A DNA stretch of 64,000 nucleotides from Malus domestica. Its lineage: Eukaryota; Streptophyta; Magnoliopsida; Rosales; Rosaceae. The notes below the pieces were generated by a model that was not told the DNA's origin, did no database searches, and worked only from the letters and a program-made list of their open reading frames with translations. Location of the stretch: the NCBI RefSeq assembly GCF_042453785.1, contig NC_091661.1, positions 32,355,501 through 32,419,500 on the forward strand, given 5' to 3'. Made by a program: the position numbers and the translations under genes. Shown here in pieces: positions 14,476 through 25,773 of this stretch (positions within the stretch are counted from its first letter, which is position 1; every line of letters begins with the position of its first letter).

Positions 14476-15150
14476 ATGTCTGGCCCCTCCGACCGTCGTT
14501 TTGACTTGAACCTTGTTGAAGAGGCAGCCCCGCCTTCTCCAGACAACATATGGCGCCCATCCTTCGTCTCCCCTACTGGTCCTCTTACCGTTGGGGATTC
14601 CGTGATGAAGAATGATATGACTGCTGCGGTGGTGGCCAGGAACCTTCTCACGCCCAAAGATAACAGACTACTTTCCAAACGGTCTGATGAGTTAGCTGTT
14701 AAGGATTCGCTGGCTCTCAGTGTTCAGTGTGCAGGTTCTGTGTCTAATATGGCCCAACGCCTATTTGCTCGAACCCGCCAAGTTGAATCATTGGCGGCTG
14801 AGGTGATGAGTCTCAAACAGGAGATTAGAGGGCTCAAGCATGAGAATAAACAGTTGCACCGGCTCGCACATGACTATGCTACAAACATGAAGAGGAAGCT
14901 TGACCAAATGAAGGAAACTGATGGTCAGGTTTTACTTGATCATCAGAGATTTGTGGGTTTGTTCCAAAGGCATTTATTGCCTTCGTCTTCTGGGGCTGTA
15001 CCGCGTAATGAAGCTCCAAATGATCAACCTCTGATGCCTCCTCCTTCTAGGGTTCTGTCCAGTACTGAGGCTCCGAAAGATCCCCCTCCGGTGCCTTTTC
15101 TTTCTGGGGCTCTACCGACTGCTGAGACTTCTCCTAAGCAACCCTTGTGA
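14476..15150 (+). CDS. Gag-like coiled-coil protein of a non-autonomous element
   Basis: 224 codons starting MSGPSDRRFDLNLVEEAAPP. The N-terminus is Pro-rich, the middle (roughly residues 85-150) is a heptad-like coiled coil (RQVESLAAEVMSLKQEIRG...), and the C-terminus contains three Pro-rich imperfect repeats (SSSGAVPRNEAP, SRVLSSTEAPKD, SGALPTAETSPK). No CCHC zinc knuckle, protease or polymerase was seen. A poly(A)-signal-like AATAAATAAG follows about 65 bp after the stop. I recognise this as a dispersed Rosaceae repeat protein; function is unknown and a gag or structural role is inferred from its context. ATG at 14476 was chosen because it is the first in the frame. Confidence 0.6.
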   Translation: MSGPSDRRFDLNLVEEAAPPSPDNIWRPSFVSPTGPLTVGDSVMKNDMTAAVVARNLLTPKDNRLLSKRSDELAVKDSLALSVQCAGSVSNMAQRLFARTRQVESLAAEVMSLKQEIRGLKHENKQLHRLAHDYATNMKRKLDQMKETDGQVLLDHQRFVGLFQRHLLPSSSGAVPRNEAPNDQPLMPPPSRVLSSTEAPKDPPPVPFLSGALPTAETSPKQPL

Positions 15151-15408
15151 AGGCTCCCTCTTGTTTGTTTATTACTCATGTATATGTACATATTTGTAGT
15201 TTATCGGGGATATCAATAAATAAGTTTTCCTTCATTTCAATGTATTGTGTTAAATTACACCAAAACCTTCTTCGCTAAGTTCTTTGAATTTTCTTTTGTT
15301 GAAGCTTGTATGTTGAAGCTTTCTGAGTGGAGCATGTAGGTTGGGGTAGTGTTCCCTTAATTTCCCGAGTGAGGAAAACTTCTCGGTTGGAGACTTGGAA
15401 AATCCAAG

Positions 15409-17131
15409 TCACTGAGTGGGATCGGCTATATGAATCTTAGAACGCCATTGTGCTCGGTCCTGTGTCATGTCCTTCGTTAGATCCAAGTACTCTAAGTCTT
15501 TTCTTAGAGTCTCTTCCAAAGTTTTCCTAGGTCTTCCTCTACCCCTTCGGCCCTGAACCTCTGTCCCATAGTCGCATCTTCTAATCGGAGCGTCAGTAGG
15601 CCTTCGTTGCACATGTCCAAACCACCGTAACCGATTTTCTCTCATCTTGCCTTCAATTTCGGCTACTCCTACTTTACCCCGGATATCCTCATTCTTAATC
15701 TTATCCTTTCTCGTGTGCCCACACATCCAACGAAGCATCCTCATCTCCGCTACACCCATTTTGTGTATGTGTTGATGCTTCACCGCCCAACATTTTGTGC
15801 CATACAGCATCGCTGGCCTTATTACCGTCCTATAAAATTTTCCCTTGAGCTTCAGTGGCATACGGCGGTCACACAACACGCCGGATGCACTCTTCCACTT
15901 CATCCATCCAGCTTGTATTCTATGGTTGAGATCTCCATCTAATTCTCCGTTCTTTTGCAAGATAGATCCTAGGTAACGAAAACGGTCGCTCTTTGGTATT
16001 TCTTGATCTCCGATCCTCACCCCTAACTCGTTTTGGCCTCCATTTGCACTGAACTTGCACTCCATATATTCTGTCTTTGATCGGCTTAGGCGAAGACCTT
16101 TAGATTCCAGCACTTCTCTCCAAAGGTTAAGCTTTGCATTTACCCCTTCCTGAGTTTCATCTATCAACACTATATCGTCTGCGAAAAGCATACACCAAGG
16201 AATATCATCTTGAATATGTCCTGTTAACTCATCCATTACCAACGCAAAAAGGTAAGGACTTAAGGATGAGCCTTGATGTAATCCTACAGTTATGGGAAAG
16301 CTTTCGGTTTGTCCTTCATGAGTTCTTACGGCAGTCTTTGCTCCTTCATACATATCCTTTATAGCTTGGATATATGCTACTCGTACTCCTTTCTTCTCTA
16401 AAATCCTCCAAAGAATGTCTCTTGGGACCCTATCATACGCTTTTTCCAAATCTATAAAGACCATGTGTAAATCCTTTTTCCCATCTCTATATCTTTCCAT
16501 CAATCTTCGTAAGAGATAGATTGCCTCCATGGTTGAGCGCCCTGGCATGAACCCGAATTGGTTGTCCGAAACCCGTGTCTCTTGCCTCAATCTATGCTCA
16601 ATGACTCTCTCCCAGAGCTTCATTGTATGACTCATTAGCTTAATACCCCTATAGTTCATGCAATTTTGTACGTCGCCCTTATTCTTGTAGATAGGCACCA
16701 AAGTGCTCGTTCGCCACTCATTTGGCATCTTCTTCGTTTTCAAAATCCTATTGAAAAGGTCAGTGAGCCATGTTATACCTGTCTCTCCCAAAACTTTCCA
16801 CACTTCGATTGGTATATCGTCTGGGCCTACTGCTTTTCTATGCTTCATCTTCTTCAAAGCTACAACCACTTCTTCATTCCGGATTCTACGATAAAAAGAG
16901 TAGTTTCTACACTCTTCTGAGTTACTCAACTCCCCTAAAGAAGCACTCCTTTCATGTCCTTCATTGAAAAGATTATGAAAATAACCTTTCCATCTGTCTT
17001 TAACCGCGTTCTCTGTAGCAAGAACCTTTCCATCCTCATCCTTGATGCACCTCACTTGGTTTAGGTCCTTTGTCTTCTTTTCCCTTGCTCTAGCTAATTT
17101 ATAGATATCCAACTCTCCTTCTTTGGTATCT
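15409..17131 (-). CDS. RTE-clade reverse transcriptase (lacks endonuclease)
   Basis: About 570 codons are open; an upstream ATG at 17163 lies in flanking sequence. Visible reverse transcriptase motifs are [74 protein letters not shown] and the catalytic FADD ([13 protein letters not shown]). The C-terminus has the RTE-type [11 protein letters not shown] and [12 protein letters not shown] blocks. The family copies RNA into DNA during retrotransposition, with an N-terminal endonuclease that this copy lacks, so it cannot be autonomous. The frame is intact over this length, which points to a fairly recent insertion. Confidence 0.85.
15412..17131 (-). mobile_element. 5'-truncated RTE-type LINE, copy 2
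   Basis: Carries a long uninterrupted reverse-transcriptase frame on the minus strand. The endonuclease domain and 5' end are missing: homology begins at [16 protein letters not shown] near 17131. The 3' end lacks the CAA/TTG tail of copy 1 and joins the gag-like element through the shared bases CACTRAGTGGG, which suggests recombination or a truncated junction rather than a clean insertion. Together with the gag-like element and copy 1 it forms the insert that splits the GTG exon. Confidence 0.85.
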
Positions 17132-17889
17132 AGACAAATGAGAACAAATGAAGTGTCAACCATGTGTTCAATAAATCAACCACTAATAAGATTATATCAT
17201 AAGATTCAACTGCATATTTGCAATCCATAGTAGTAAAAATGTCACGCGAAAAATAGCCCAAATGAAATAAGGCCAAAATCAGGATTATAATTGTTTGAAA
17301 CTGTGATTTGCATATAGTCTGTACCACAAAAATGGGAGTCCACATTATCACAAAAGTAAAATATTATGTAACTGCAAGTTTGTCCATTGAGAGGGGAAAA
17401 CACCAATATATATGATTTAACTGCAAGCATGCAGGTTTAGATAGAAACCAAAGGGTCTGCCAATGAAGGTGTAAATGTTAAGCTAGCTAACCTGTGATAG
17501 CAAGGCTGCATTGATACCAATGTCAAAGAACTGCAAGAATATGCTAATTGTCATCGTCACAGGATCCACAGAGCCAGCCTGTCAGAGAACGTATTACTAT
17601 TTACCGAAAACAAAAATGGAAACTAATAGGGTAGAAATCAGAAACAGACATGTAAGCAAGTGATTATAGGTAATACATGAGACATGAAAGAACTACCTCT
17701 TTGAAAACAACACTTTGCAAAGACTGCACGGAGAAATTAAAAGTAGTCAGGCACTATTCCAAAAATCAATAGTAACTTCAAGAAACACTTGGACAAGTTT
17801 GAAACTTTCCCTCTTTGTTAACATGAAGAAAATAAAATTAATGTTGGCAAACTATGTAACTAAAGTATCTTCAATTCAAACAACCTCAA

Positions 17890-17976
17890 AAAAGGTCGTA
17901 CCCAGTGCACAAAGCTCCCGCTTTACGCAGGGTCTGGGAGAGGTGAATGTCGGCTAGCCTTACCCCCATTTATATA
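17890..17976. mobile_element. Au-like SINE fragment fused to a GTG exon
   Basis: The plus strand reads GGTCGTACCCAGTGCACAAAG, then CTCCCGCTTTACGCAGGG and GGCTAGCCTTACCCCCATT, typical of Au-type plant SINEs. Only about 85 bp is present, and it abuts the end of the GTG exon (TGTGTATAT on the minus strand). On the minus strand the SINE supplies GGGGGTAAGGC, which looks like a splice donor, where the native donor should be. Confidence 0.7.
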
Positions 17977-18496
17977 CACAGTAGAGAGCATGCATAACCT
18001 AGTAGGTTCTGCATATGACCCTTCCAGGTTCGAGAATATGCAGCAGCCTCCTGTCAAGTAAGACTTTAAGTTCATACAACTTCAATCAGGCACAGGTTTA
18101 AAGTATTAAAACAGCCCGTGGTTCATATAAATCTTCTTTACCTTTTTTTTTTTTTATTACACTCTTGAATGGCTCATGGAATTGAGTTTTAAATAGCCTA
18201 CACAAATTTCCAATTCAGAAATCTTCACTTGTAAGTTGTAACACCTTCAATTAAGAGACAATGGTTTTTAAAAAACTATCGCCATGAATTCTTAATGGTT
18301 TTTAAGAGAAATTTCCCTTCATCCAAGCTAGCACATAAGTTCCAGTCTTGCACCCAGGTTGAAAAAAAAACCATAATGGCTGAGGTGCATTTTAGCAAAA
18401 GTTTATGAAAATTGTAGTACCTAAAATAACAGATGCATGGTTCAGTGCAAACAATCACATAGGTCAGCAGCCCCATAGGGAATCATTTAAAATTTA

Positions 18497-18703
<207 letters not shown>

Positions 18704-19047
18704 TTACAGAGTAATGGCACTATGTTGATGGTCTGGAAAGCTTAATACGACAACATATCTAGTAGGTCTCAATGCATGCAAATAACACGGCTAGAGAAGT
18801 ATTAGAGAAATTTAAAAGTTAAGCAATCATTTCTTTCAAAAGAAAATATGCAAGATCTTATCATAAGGAAAAACATAGAGCAATACCAACCTTGCTCCTT
18901 TTGATCATCTTGCACAGATTGCACAACAGTGCCAACAATTATTTTAAAGAAAGATCTAGCTTTTAATTTCTGCAACTATAAATTTAATTAGGCACAAGTC
19001 AGGATTAGGTTTATAAACACTGCTAAAAACTAAACCCTTAAAGATAT

Positions 19048-19093
19048 ACAACAACAACAACAACAAAGCCTTTTCCCACTAAGTGGGGTCGGC
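19048..19093 (-). mobile_element. 46-bp RTE LINE 3'-end insertion with 17-bp target duplication
   Basis: A CAA-repeat tail plus AAAGCCTTTTCCCACTAAG and GGGGTCGGC, i.e. only the last ~46 bp of the RTE element. It is flanked by exact 17-bp copies of TAAACCCTTAAAGATAT at 19031-19047 and 19094-19110. It lies in a GTG intron and has the same orientation as the larger LINE copies. Confidence 0.92.
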
Positions 19094-19226
19094 TAAACCC
19101 TTAAAGATATGCTAATACAAAATGCAGTTTCTAAGTAACACCAATTAGAACAACAGAATAAGATTATGATAGAGTTAGCACATTGAAATACGATAAAAGT
19201 ATAGAAATCAAGGTGCACGAGTTTTA

Positions 19227-19841
<615 letters not shown>

Positions 19842-20185
19842 TCAAACAATTTTATGTATTTATTTTATAGAAATCAAACGCAAATGCAAATTATTAAATT
19901 ATGCAATCAATCATGAAATTATAGTTTCCTTGAAAACAGAAAAGGAAAATGAAAAAAAAAAAAAAAAAACCTTTGCGAGAGAAAGGGGATGATCTCGAAG
20001 AGGACGAGCTGCAGAAGATTGCAGGAGAAGGCGAAGACGACGCTGAAAATGATCTGAACTAAGACCCTCTTCTCTTCGTACTCTTTGTAGAGCCTTCGGT
20101 TCAAGAACCACAGCCCCGCCCATCCCAGCAGCCCTAGCGATCCCAACGCCACCACTCCCTCGTAGATTGCCCAACCCCAACCCAT

Positions 20186-20633
20186 CTATTCTCCCTCTTC
20201 TGGGAATGAATTCGATCCTCGATCCTCGATCCTCCTCCTCACTATTGAGTATTCCTGATCGAATTCGTAAGGGCATCCTCCTAAATTTTCATACAAACCA
20301 TATTTCAATTCAATGAATCTGGAGACATTAACTCACTGGCAAAGTGGGAACTAAGAACGATTTCTCCTGTTTCGTTTGTTTTTTCTGAGGGAATCTTTTT
20401 TCGGTTTTGTCGCAGGGAAAATTACGTTACGTTAACGGTTTTTTTTTTTTTTTTTTGCATGTTAGTGAAAAATATGTGAAACATATTGTTGACTAGATAC
20501 GATCTACTTGATAGAACATCATACTTGATACAATATGCTTGGTACAATAAAAATAAAGGTATTTAGAGTTTTTATGAAAAAATAAAATTATATATGACAC
20601 CACCGTCGTCACTATCATTAGCACAACCTGGCC
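20186..20633 (-). other. 5' leader and upstream region of the GTG-like pseudogene
   Basis: CT-rich on the minus strand just upstream of the ATG at 20185, as in a plant 5' UTR. A long T run occurs at 20438-20457. No other gene was seen before the solo LTR begins at 20634. Confidence 0.4.
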
Positions 20634-23223
20634 TGACACGCCCCGATTCCGATATTCCTCAAATACCAGGATAGGCACGTGCTGGCCGACACCATAGGGT
20701 GACGAAAGCTATTTATTGAGTGCAAATGCTGAAAACAAGGAATAGATAAGACTTATAAATATAAAAAAATAATGAATATGCATTTAAGAAACGTGTTCAG
20801 AGCATACAACTAACTAAAACACTAAAAGAAATAATATAAAATTGAATGAAATAAATGATGGATCCTACACTGAGAGGACTCAAAGATGTCAATGCGAAAG
20901 TGCATGAACGTCGGGATTGTATGCCTTGATTCTAAATCCTGAAGGGGGCACAAAACAAACATAAGTGGACCAAGTTAATATATATATATATATAGATATA
21001 TATATATATATATACTAAAACCATTACCAACGTACTAACCCTAACTTTTTATGAAAATACATATATATCATGATAAATATAGGTTTTCCGAAACCTAGCA
21101 TGCCATGCAATGTCTCTAATCATAACTTGTATATATAATAACCACTAGTGAATGTTCGATAACTTTCCAAGCCTCATGTTGGCTTCTCGTCTCTTAGCAA
21201 ACAGTCAGAGGAAAATAACCCCCAGGCCATATGCCAGCTCCCCGTCCCTATGCTAATAGCCAGAGGAAAAACACTTCAGACCTTATGCGAACACCATAAC
21301 CATCGCCTAGGACGGACTGGAATCTATCCCTACGTCCCTTAGCGGAATAAGGACCACTAGGTAAGTACAAAACCATTGAACATACATATATTGAAAAACA
21401 ACTTCATAGAATAAAGTCATTCATCATCTATACTATAAAGAGGTGTTCGAAACATGTTCTAAATATCATATCGTCATCCATCAGATATGCTACAATAACA
21501 CGGGTTATAGGAATAATAATAATAATTCAAAATAGTCTCAGTAAACATGTTATCTTAAAGCGTTTCATTATTCATAATCTTTAAATCATACTTTTCATGT
21601 ATACATTTATACTATCAAAACATGCATTTTTAGAAGGGGTCCACTCACAGATACTTTGCCACTGAAGAGCCACGCAAACTAGCAAAGACGAAAACGTCAC
21701 AATAATTGCCCCTAAACACATAAAGGGTCCAATAAATAAAACTCTATTATAACAATTTAATTTGGGAAAACGGACATCGGAAACGGATTTAGGACGTCAA
21801 ATTACCCTAAGAGAGTTCCGGGTAAGTTTTGTAAAAGTCAACAGAATATTCCTTGAATATTCCATGACGGAATATTTCCTAATAGAATATTCCCTAATGG
21901 AATATTCCCCATAAAGGGTTTGGATCAGTTAGGGTTTAGGGTTTAGGGTTTAGTAAGGACTTGGGCTAGGGTTATAGGTTAGGTTAATGGGTTATAGCTT
22001 AAAGGAGTGAGTTTGGGTTCCATGGATTTTAGGGTTTAAATGGTATTGGGCTTGAAAGCCCAACCCAATGTCTTTGGGTTTTTAGGAATTAAATAATTAA
22101 ATGGGTTCGGGCTTTGGGGGTCACAGGCCTAAGGCTCGAGTTCTAAATGGCCCAAATGCCTTACTTCAATTGGGTTTTGGGTTGAGTTAGGTAATTAGGT
22201 TGGGCTTAAAGTTAGGTTTAGGGATTAGAGGGTAAAGGGTTGGTGCTTAAAGGGCCTAAGGCCCGTGGTGTTTTGAGAAAATGCCCGAGGACTTGGCTTC
22301 TTGGCATGGAGGTCACCGGACCTAGTCGAAGGATAAGACCGGAATTTGGCCTGAAATTAAACAAACTTTAACCGTTCATAACTTTGTCAATCCTCAACGA
22401 AATCGAATAATTCAAAAACGAAAATCGTAGTTCTTGATAAGACCAAGAGAATGGTACCTCGCAAGACGTCTAACTTGCCGTGGTTTGGCTGAAAAATACC
22501 TCAAAAGCCACGGAGGTCACCGGAAAACTGGGTAAAATTCAAATGCATATAACTTCCTCAATACTCAACGAAATTGGGTGACACAAAAAGGAAAGTTGTA
22601 GTACTTAACGAGATGAAGAGATTGATATGTTGCATGCTAGCCAACTCGTTGTGGTTTGGCCGGAAATTGACTCGAAAGTGACAAGTTCCTCGCTGGAGTC
22701 TAGGAAAGTCTCCCTGATGTGTTTCTTTGTAGTTTCGACAACCAAAACACACAGATACGATCATAAATGAATTATGAAGATAAAAAGGGGGAGGTTTAGA
22801 GTGTTATCGAAGCTCACCCACGTCTGAGGTGATGGAAACTCACTGGAGTTCGTTTGGGGACAAAGATGCATAGTGACACTGCCACTGTTGGAGTATCACG
22901 CCTTCAAGTCCTCAGTTTCAATGTCTCCACGCTTAGGTGGTGTGGGTTGTGGTTGGTTAAGTGGAACTCGAAAAAGGATGAGGGATAACTACGGTGAGAG
23001 GGGGAGAAAAGGATAAAGATAGAGTAAAGAGAAAAAAGAGAGTTAAGGGAGAAAGATGAGTCCACAGGGAAGAGAGGAACTGGGGACACAAATCAGGGAT
23101 GGGCCCCTTGGGCTTACCAATTAAGACTCAAAAAACCAATTTTAAAGGAAAAATATATAGCCTAAGGTGAAATTTCACGAAAATACCCCATTCATTTCGA
23201 TAAAATCGAGGCGGGTTGTTACA
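20634..23223 (-). mobile_element. Solo LTR (about 2.6 kb), Ty3/gypsy-like
   Basis: Read on the minus strand it starts TGTAACAACCCGCCTCG (from 23223) and ends GGGGCGTGTCA (at 20634), so it has TG...CA termini. Flanks are TGGCC (20629-20633) and TGGTC (23224-23228), a 5-bp target duplication with one mismatch. No coding sequence, primer-binding site or polypurine tract lies inside, so a solo LTR fits best. Inside are an (AT)n run (about 20977-21014) and a short TTTAGGG telomere-like array (about 21931-21953). Superfamily assignment is from recognition only. Confidence 0.75.
21929..21954 (+). repeat. Short telomere-like TTTAGGG array inside the solo LTR
   Basis: Three consecutive TTTAGGG-type units, with further degenerate GGGTTA words downstream. 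It belongs to the LTR sequence and is not a chromosome end. Confidence 0.7.
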
Positions 23224-23470
23224 TGGTCGCCACCACCACCTTTGTTGTTTCATCATCGCCACCTCACCCACATCACCTCTGCCACCGTCTTACCATTACC
23301 ACTAACATTTACAGGTTACACCTCCGTCACAGCCACCACCCCCACCAAAGTATCACCACTGACATCTATGTTGCCATCACCACTCTCAATACCACACTCG
23401 CTGCAACAACCATCTACTACCTGAGATATTTTTTAATGTGCCCGAAACATAGGATGGTATGCTATATGTT

Positions 23471-23523
23471 ATTATACAAGTGGGGGAAGTTAGTTTTTTC
23501 AAGTATTCCTCCACTTGTATAAT
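23471..23523. repeat. 18-bp inverted repeat (hairpin) of a probable MITE
   Basis: ATTATACAAGTGGGGGAA (23471-23488) pairs with TTCCTCCACTTGTATAAT (23506-23523) with one mismatch across a 17-nt loop. Flanking words (CCGAAACATAGG on the left, GTTCCAAACAC on the right) are partly complementary, so the whole may be a MITE of about 150 bp. Confidence 0.6.
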
Positions 23524-24000
23524 GAATGACACATGAAGAATGCACTCGTGTTCCAAACACACTGAAAAATCTCTCCTCCTACCCCATTGGGTCTTTCTCA
23601 TGTTAATGAGCCAAATCCTAGCATTAATTGTTTAACTCCCCAATTTGCAGGACTGACTATAATACTTACATATGTTTAATATCATTATCATTTGATGGTC
23701 AAATATAGTTCAAATGAATATACGTGTGTAACACAATCATCGTCGGATTGTCAAAATAATGATTATATTATATATATATATATATATAAGTTTTTTAATC
23801 AAATCCTCAATTTGCATTTTTTCATCAATCTGTCTTCAAAATAAGTATATTTTCATATAATGAAATTCTCTGTTTGGCAGGTATTTTTCTCTCCCTCTTT
23901 CCTCTTTCACTACAAAATATCTAGACCAAAAAACATAGAGTGTTTTTAGGAGTGAGTCAAGTTATCTAATTATATGTTTTTATTTCGTTTATACTCATTT

Positions 24001-24139
24001 TGTAACATTTCACATCGCTCAGGGGAGTGGATCCTGTAAGCCTTTATATGTATATTCCCATCTGTACCTAAAATGGACAATATCGTGTTACGGCAGAGTC
24101 GAGCCCGGGATGTGGTGGGGGCCCGGGCCAGGATGTGAC
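24001..24139 (+). mobile_element. Cassandra-like solo LTR lacking the 5S domain
   Basis: Starts TGTAACATTTCACATCG and ends CAGGATGTGACA, matching the ends of Cassandra LTRs. The segment GGACAATATCGTG is shared with the complete Cassandra copy at 53051-53666. At about 139 bp it is half the usual length, and the 5S-rRNA-like middle (AAGTTAAG...GGTGACC) is absent. No second LTR was seen nearby. Whether this is a deletion or a natural 5S-less subfamily cannot be told from one copy. Confidence 0.65.
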
Positions 24140-24682
24140 ACAGTTTATGTTTTATAAATATATTAAAAATCAATTAAAATATTAAAATATTATGCATTTT
24201 CCAACTCCAACAAATCTAATTAATATCTTATAAAAAAAATACTAATTTACTAACATAAATTTATGTGCAAAACGTTATACCCTAACTCAAGTAACAAATA
24301 TATGAACCTATATTATACATATACGTGAGATATGAAACCTAATTAAAAGGTAGAAAAAAACATAACATACCTACAAGCAAGACAAATTAATTTATGACAG
24401 GTTGATTATAAAAAAAGAATTTGTCATATAGGTTGATAAATATAATTAACCAGTGATATAAGTTGATTATAAAAATTAAAAATAAAATCTATAAATGGGG
24501 TTTAAAGCAGGAGGAAGAACGATAAATAACAAAAAAAAAAAAGCAAAGAGATAATTGGGAATAAATTTGATTTTTATAATAAATCTTATCATTGAATAGA
24601 TAGCTATTGGTAATTAAATAATTAATATAACAAATTGGACTATTTATACTATTGGCTCAAAAAATTGGACTTATATCAAGTT

Positions 24683-24801
24683 GAGAAGTGTTATTGGCAC
24701 TAAAAAAATCTCATTTTACACTCCTCACAAGTGTATTTTTTTTTTTCTAAATATAGAAAGTTTGAAGTGTATAATGAGATTTTTGGAGTGCCAATAATCC
24801 C
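24683..24801. mobile_element. MITE with exact 9-bp target duplication (Mutator-type)
   Basis: 119 bp with inverted ends: TTATTGGCACTAAAAAAATC on the left against ATTGGCACTCCAAAAATC read from the right, continuing into TCATT and TACACT. The 9-bp TATCAAGTT flanks both sides (24674-24682 and 24802-24810). The 9-bp duplication suggests a Mutator-like source. Confidence 0.82.
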
Positions 24802-24810
24802 TATCAAGTT

Positions 24811-25773
24811 TTCCTTTTATTTTAATAACTTTTAGCTAGCCCACCTATTGAAAATTTGCAAATTCCACCCTTGCATTTTAATCTTCCTTAAAATAATAAG
24901 ATTAGAAGGGATGAACTTCCTTCACATATAGTCCCCTTCTGATCCCCATCAAATAAAAAATATCATTCACTTTTATCTTCAATATACATTGAAATTTGAA
25001 AATTATCCATTAAACTTCAATCATATCATGATTAAGTCACGTCAATATCTATATTATTTTGTTATAGATAAAGACAAAATGAAAAATGTGAGAGGATGAG
25101 GGGGAGGGATAGGAAGGGAGAAAGTCATACTCCGCCACCTTATCACTCCACTAAAAAAGTTATAAGACAACTAGACGACATAAGCAACATTGATGAGCGT
25201 ACCAATAGGTGTAAGAAGAGATTGTAGTATTTTACACGAAATTTACATAAGCTATAAAAAGAGAAATTCAGATTTAAGTGTATACCATGTATATTAAAAT
25301 TTAGCTTCATTTATGATTGCCGACAACTAATAAACACTTTAATGTGAATACTTTGTTTATACTCAAATTTTTCATAACTCGAATTCTTTCTTTTTCTCTT
25401 TCATGTTTGTAAATATGTCATAATAGAAGATACTATCGTATTAACTCACATGCACTGCACCATATCATAGCTCTAAATTAAGCTAGATCCCATAAAAACT
25501 CGAAATTAAACAAGAGTAATACTACGGTGGATGTCATTGTGTTGCATTTTTTTTACCACAAAAAAAAATGTCATAATAATAGCTATTAAAAGGGTGTAGT
25601 AATTTTTTATTTTCCCGCCAAAAAGGAAGACAGGGTCGGAGAGGTCAGAGAACCTATTGGGGGTGGGTTATGAAACCCTAAATATGGCTAATTATGTAGC
25701 CTTTTTCCATAAAAAATAAAAAATAAAATAAAGATATGGCTAATTATGTAGAGTGTAGAAAAGAAGAGCATCA
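24811..25773. other. AT-rich region upstream of the ORC3 pseudogene
   Basis: No gene or clear element was recognised. An imperfect duplication of ATATGGCTAATTATGTAG occurs at about 25683 and 25735, just upstream of the ORC3-like ATG. Confidence 0.45.

Larger units (their letters stand above)
11723..15411 (+). mobile_element. Large gag-like non-autonomous element without pol
   Basis: This lies between the two LINE copies. It starts with non-coding sequence containing ACACAAGATGTACGTG and GGCTACGTCCACGG, a motif also found in the LTRs at 27887 and 31385, which suggests an LTR-like origin. It then has repeated GATATGGGATACTTTTGC blocks (12300-12800), a tandem-repeat zone (13100-14340) and a 224-codon reading frame (14476-15150). 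No reverse transcriptase, integrase or protease was seen. The right side ends at CAAGTCACTGAGTGG, where it merges into LINE copy 2. Precise termini and target duplications were not found, so calling it a non-autonomous LTR-type element is inference. Confidence 0.55.

Noticed and set aside
21929..21954. Telomere or chromosome end
   Set aside because: Only about three TTTAGGG units, inside a solo LTR.
23167..23522. Thr/Pro/His-rich plus frames
   Set aside because: Simple CACCAC-type repeats at the edge of the solo LTR; not a gene.
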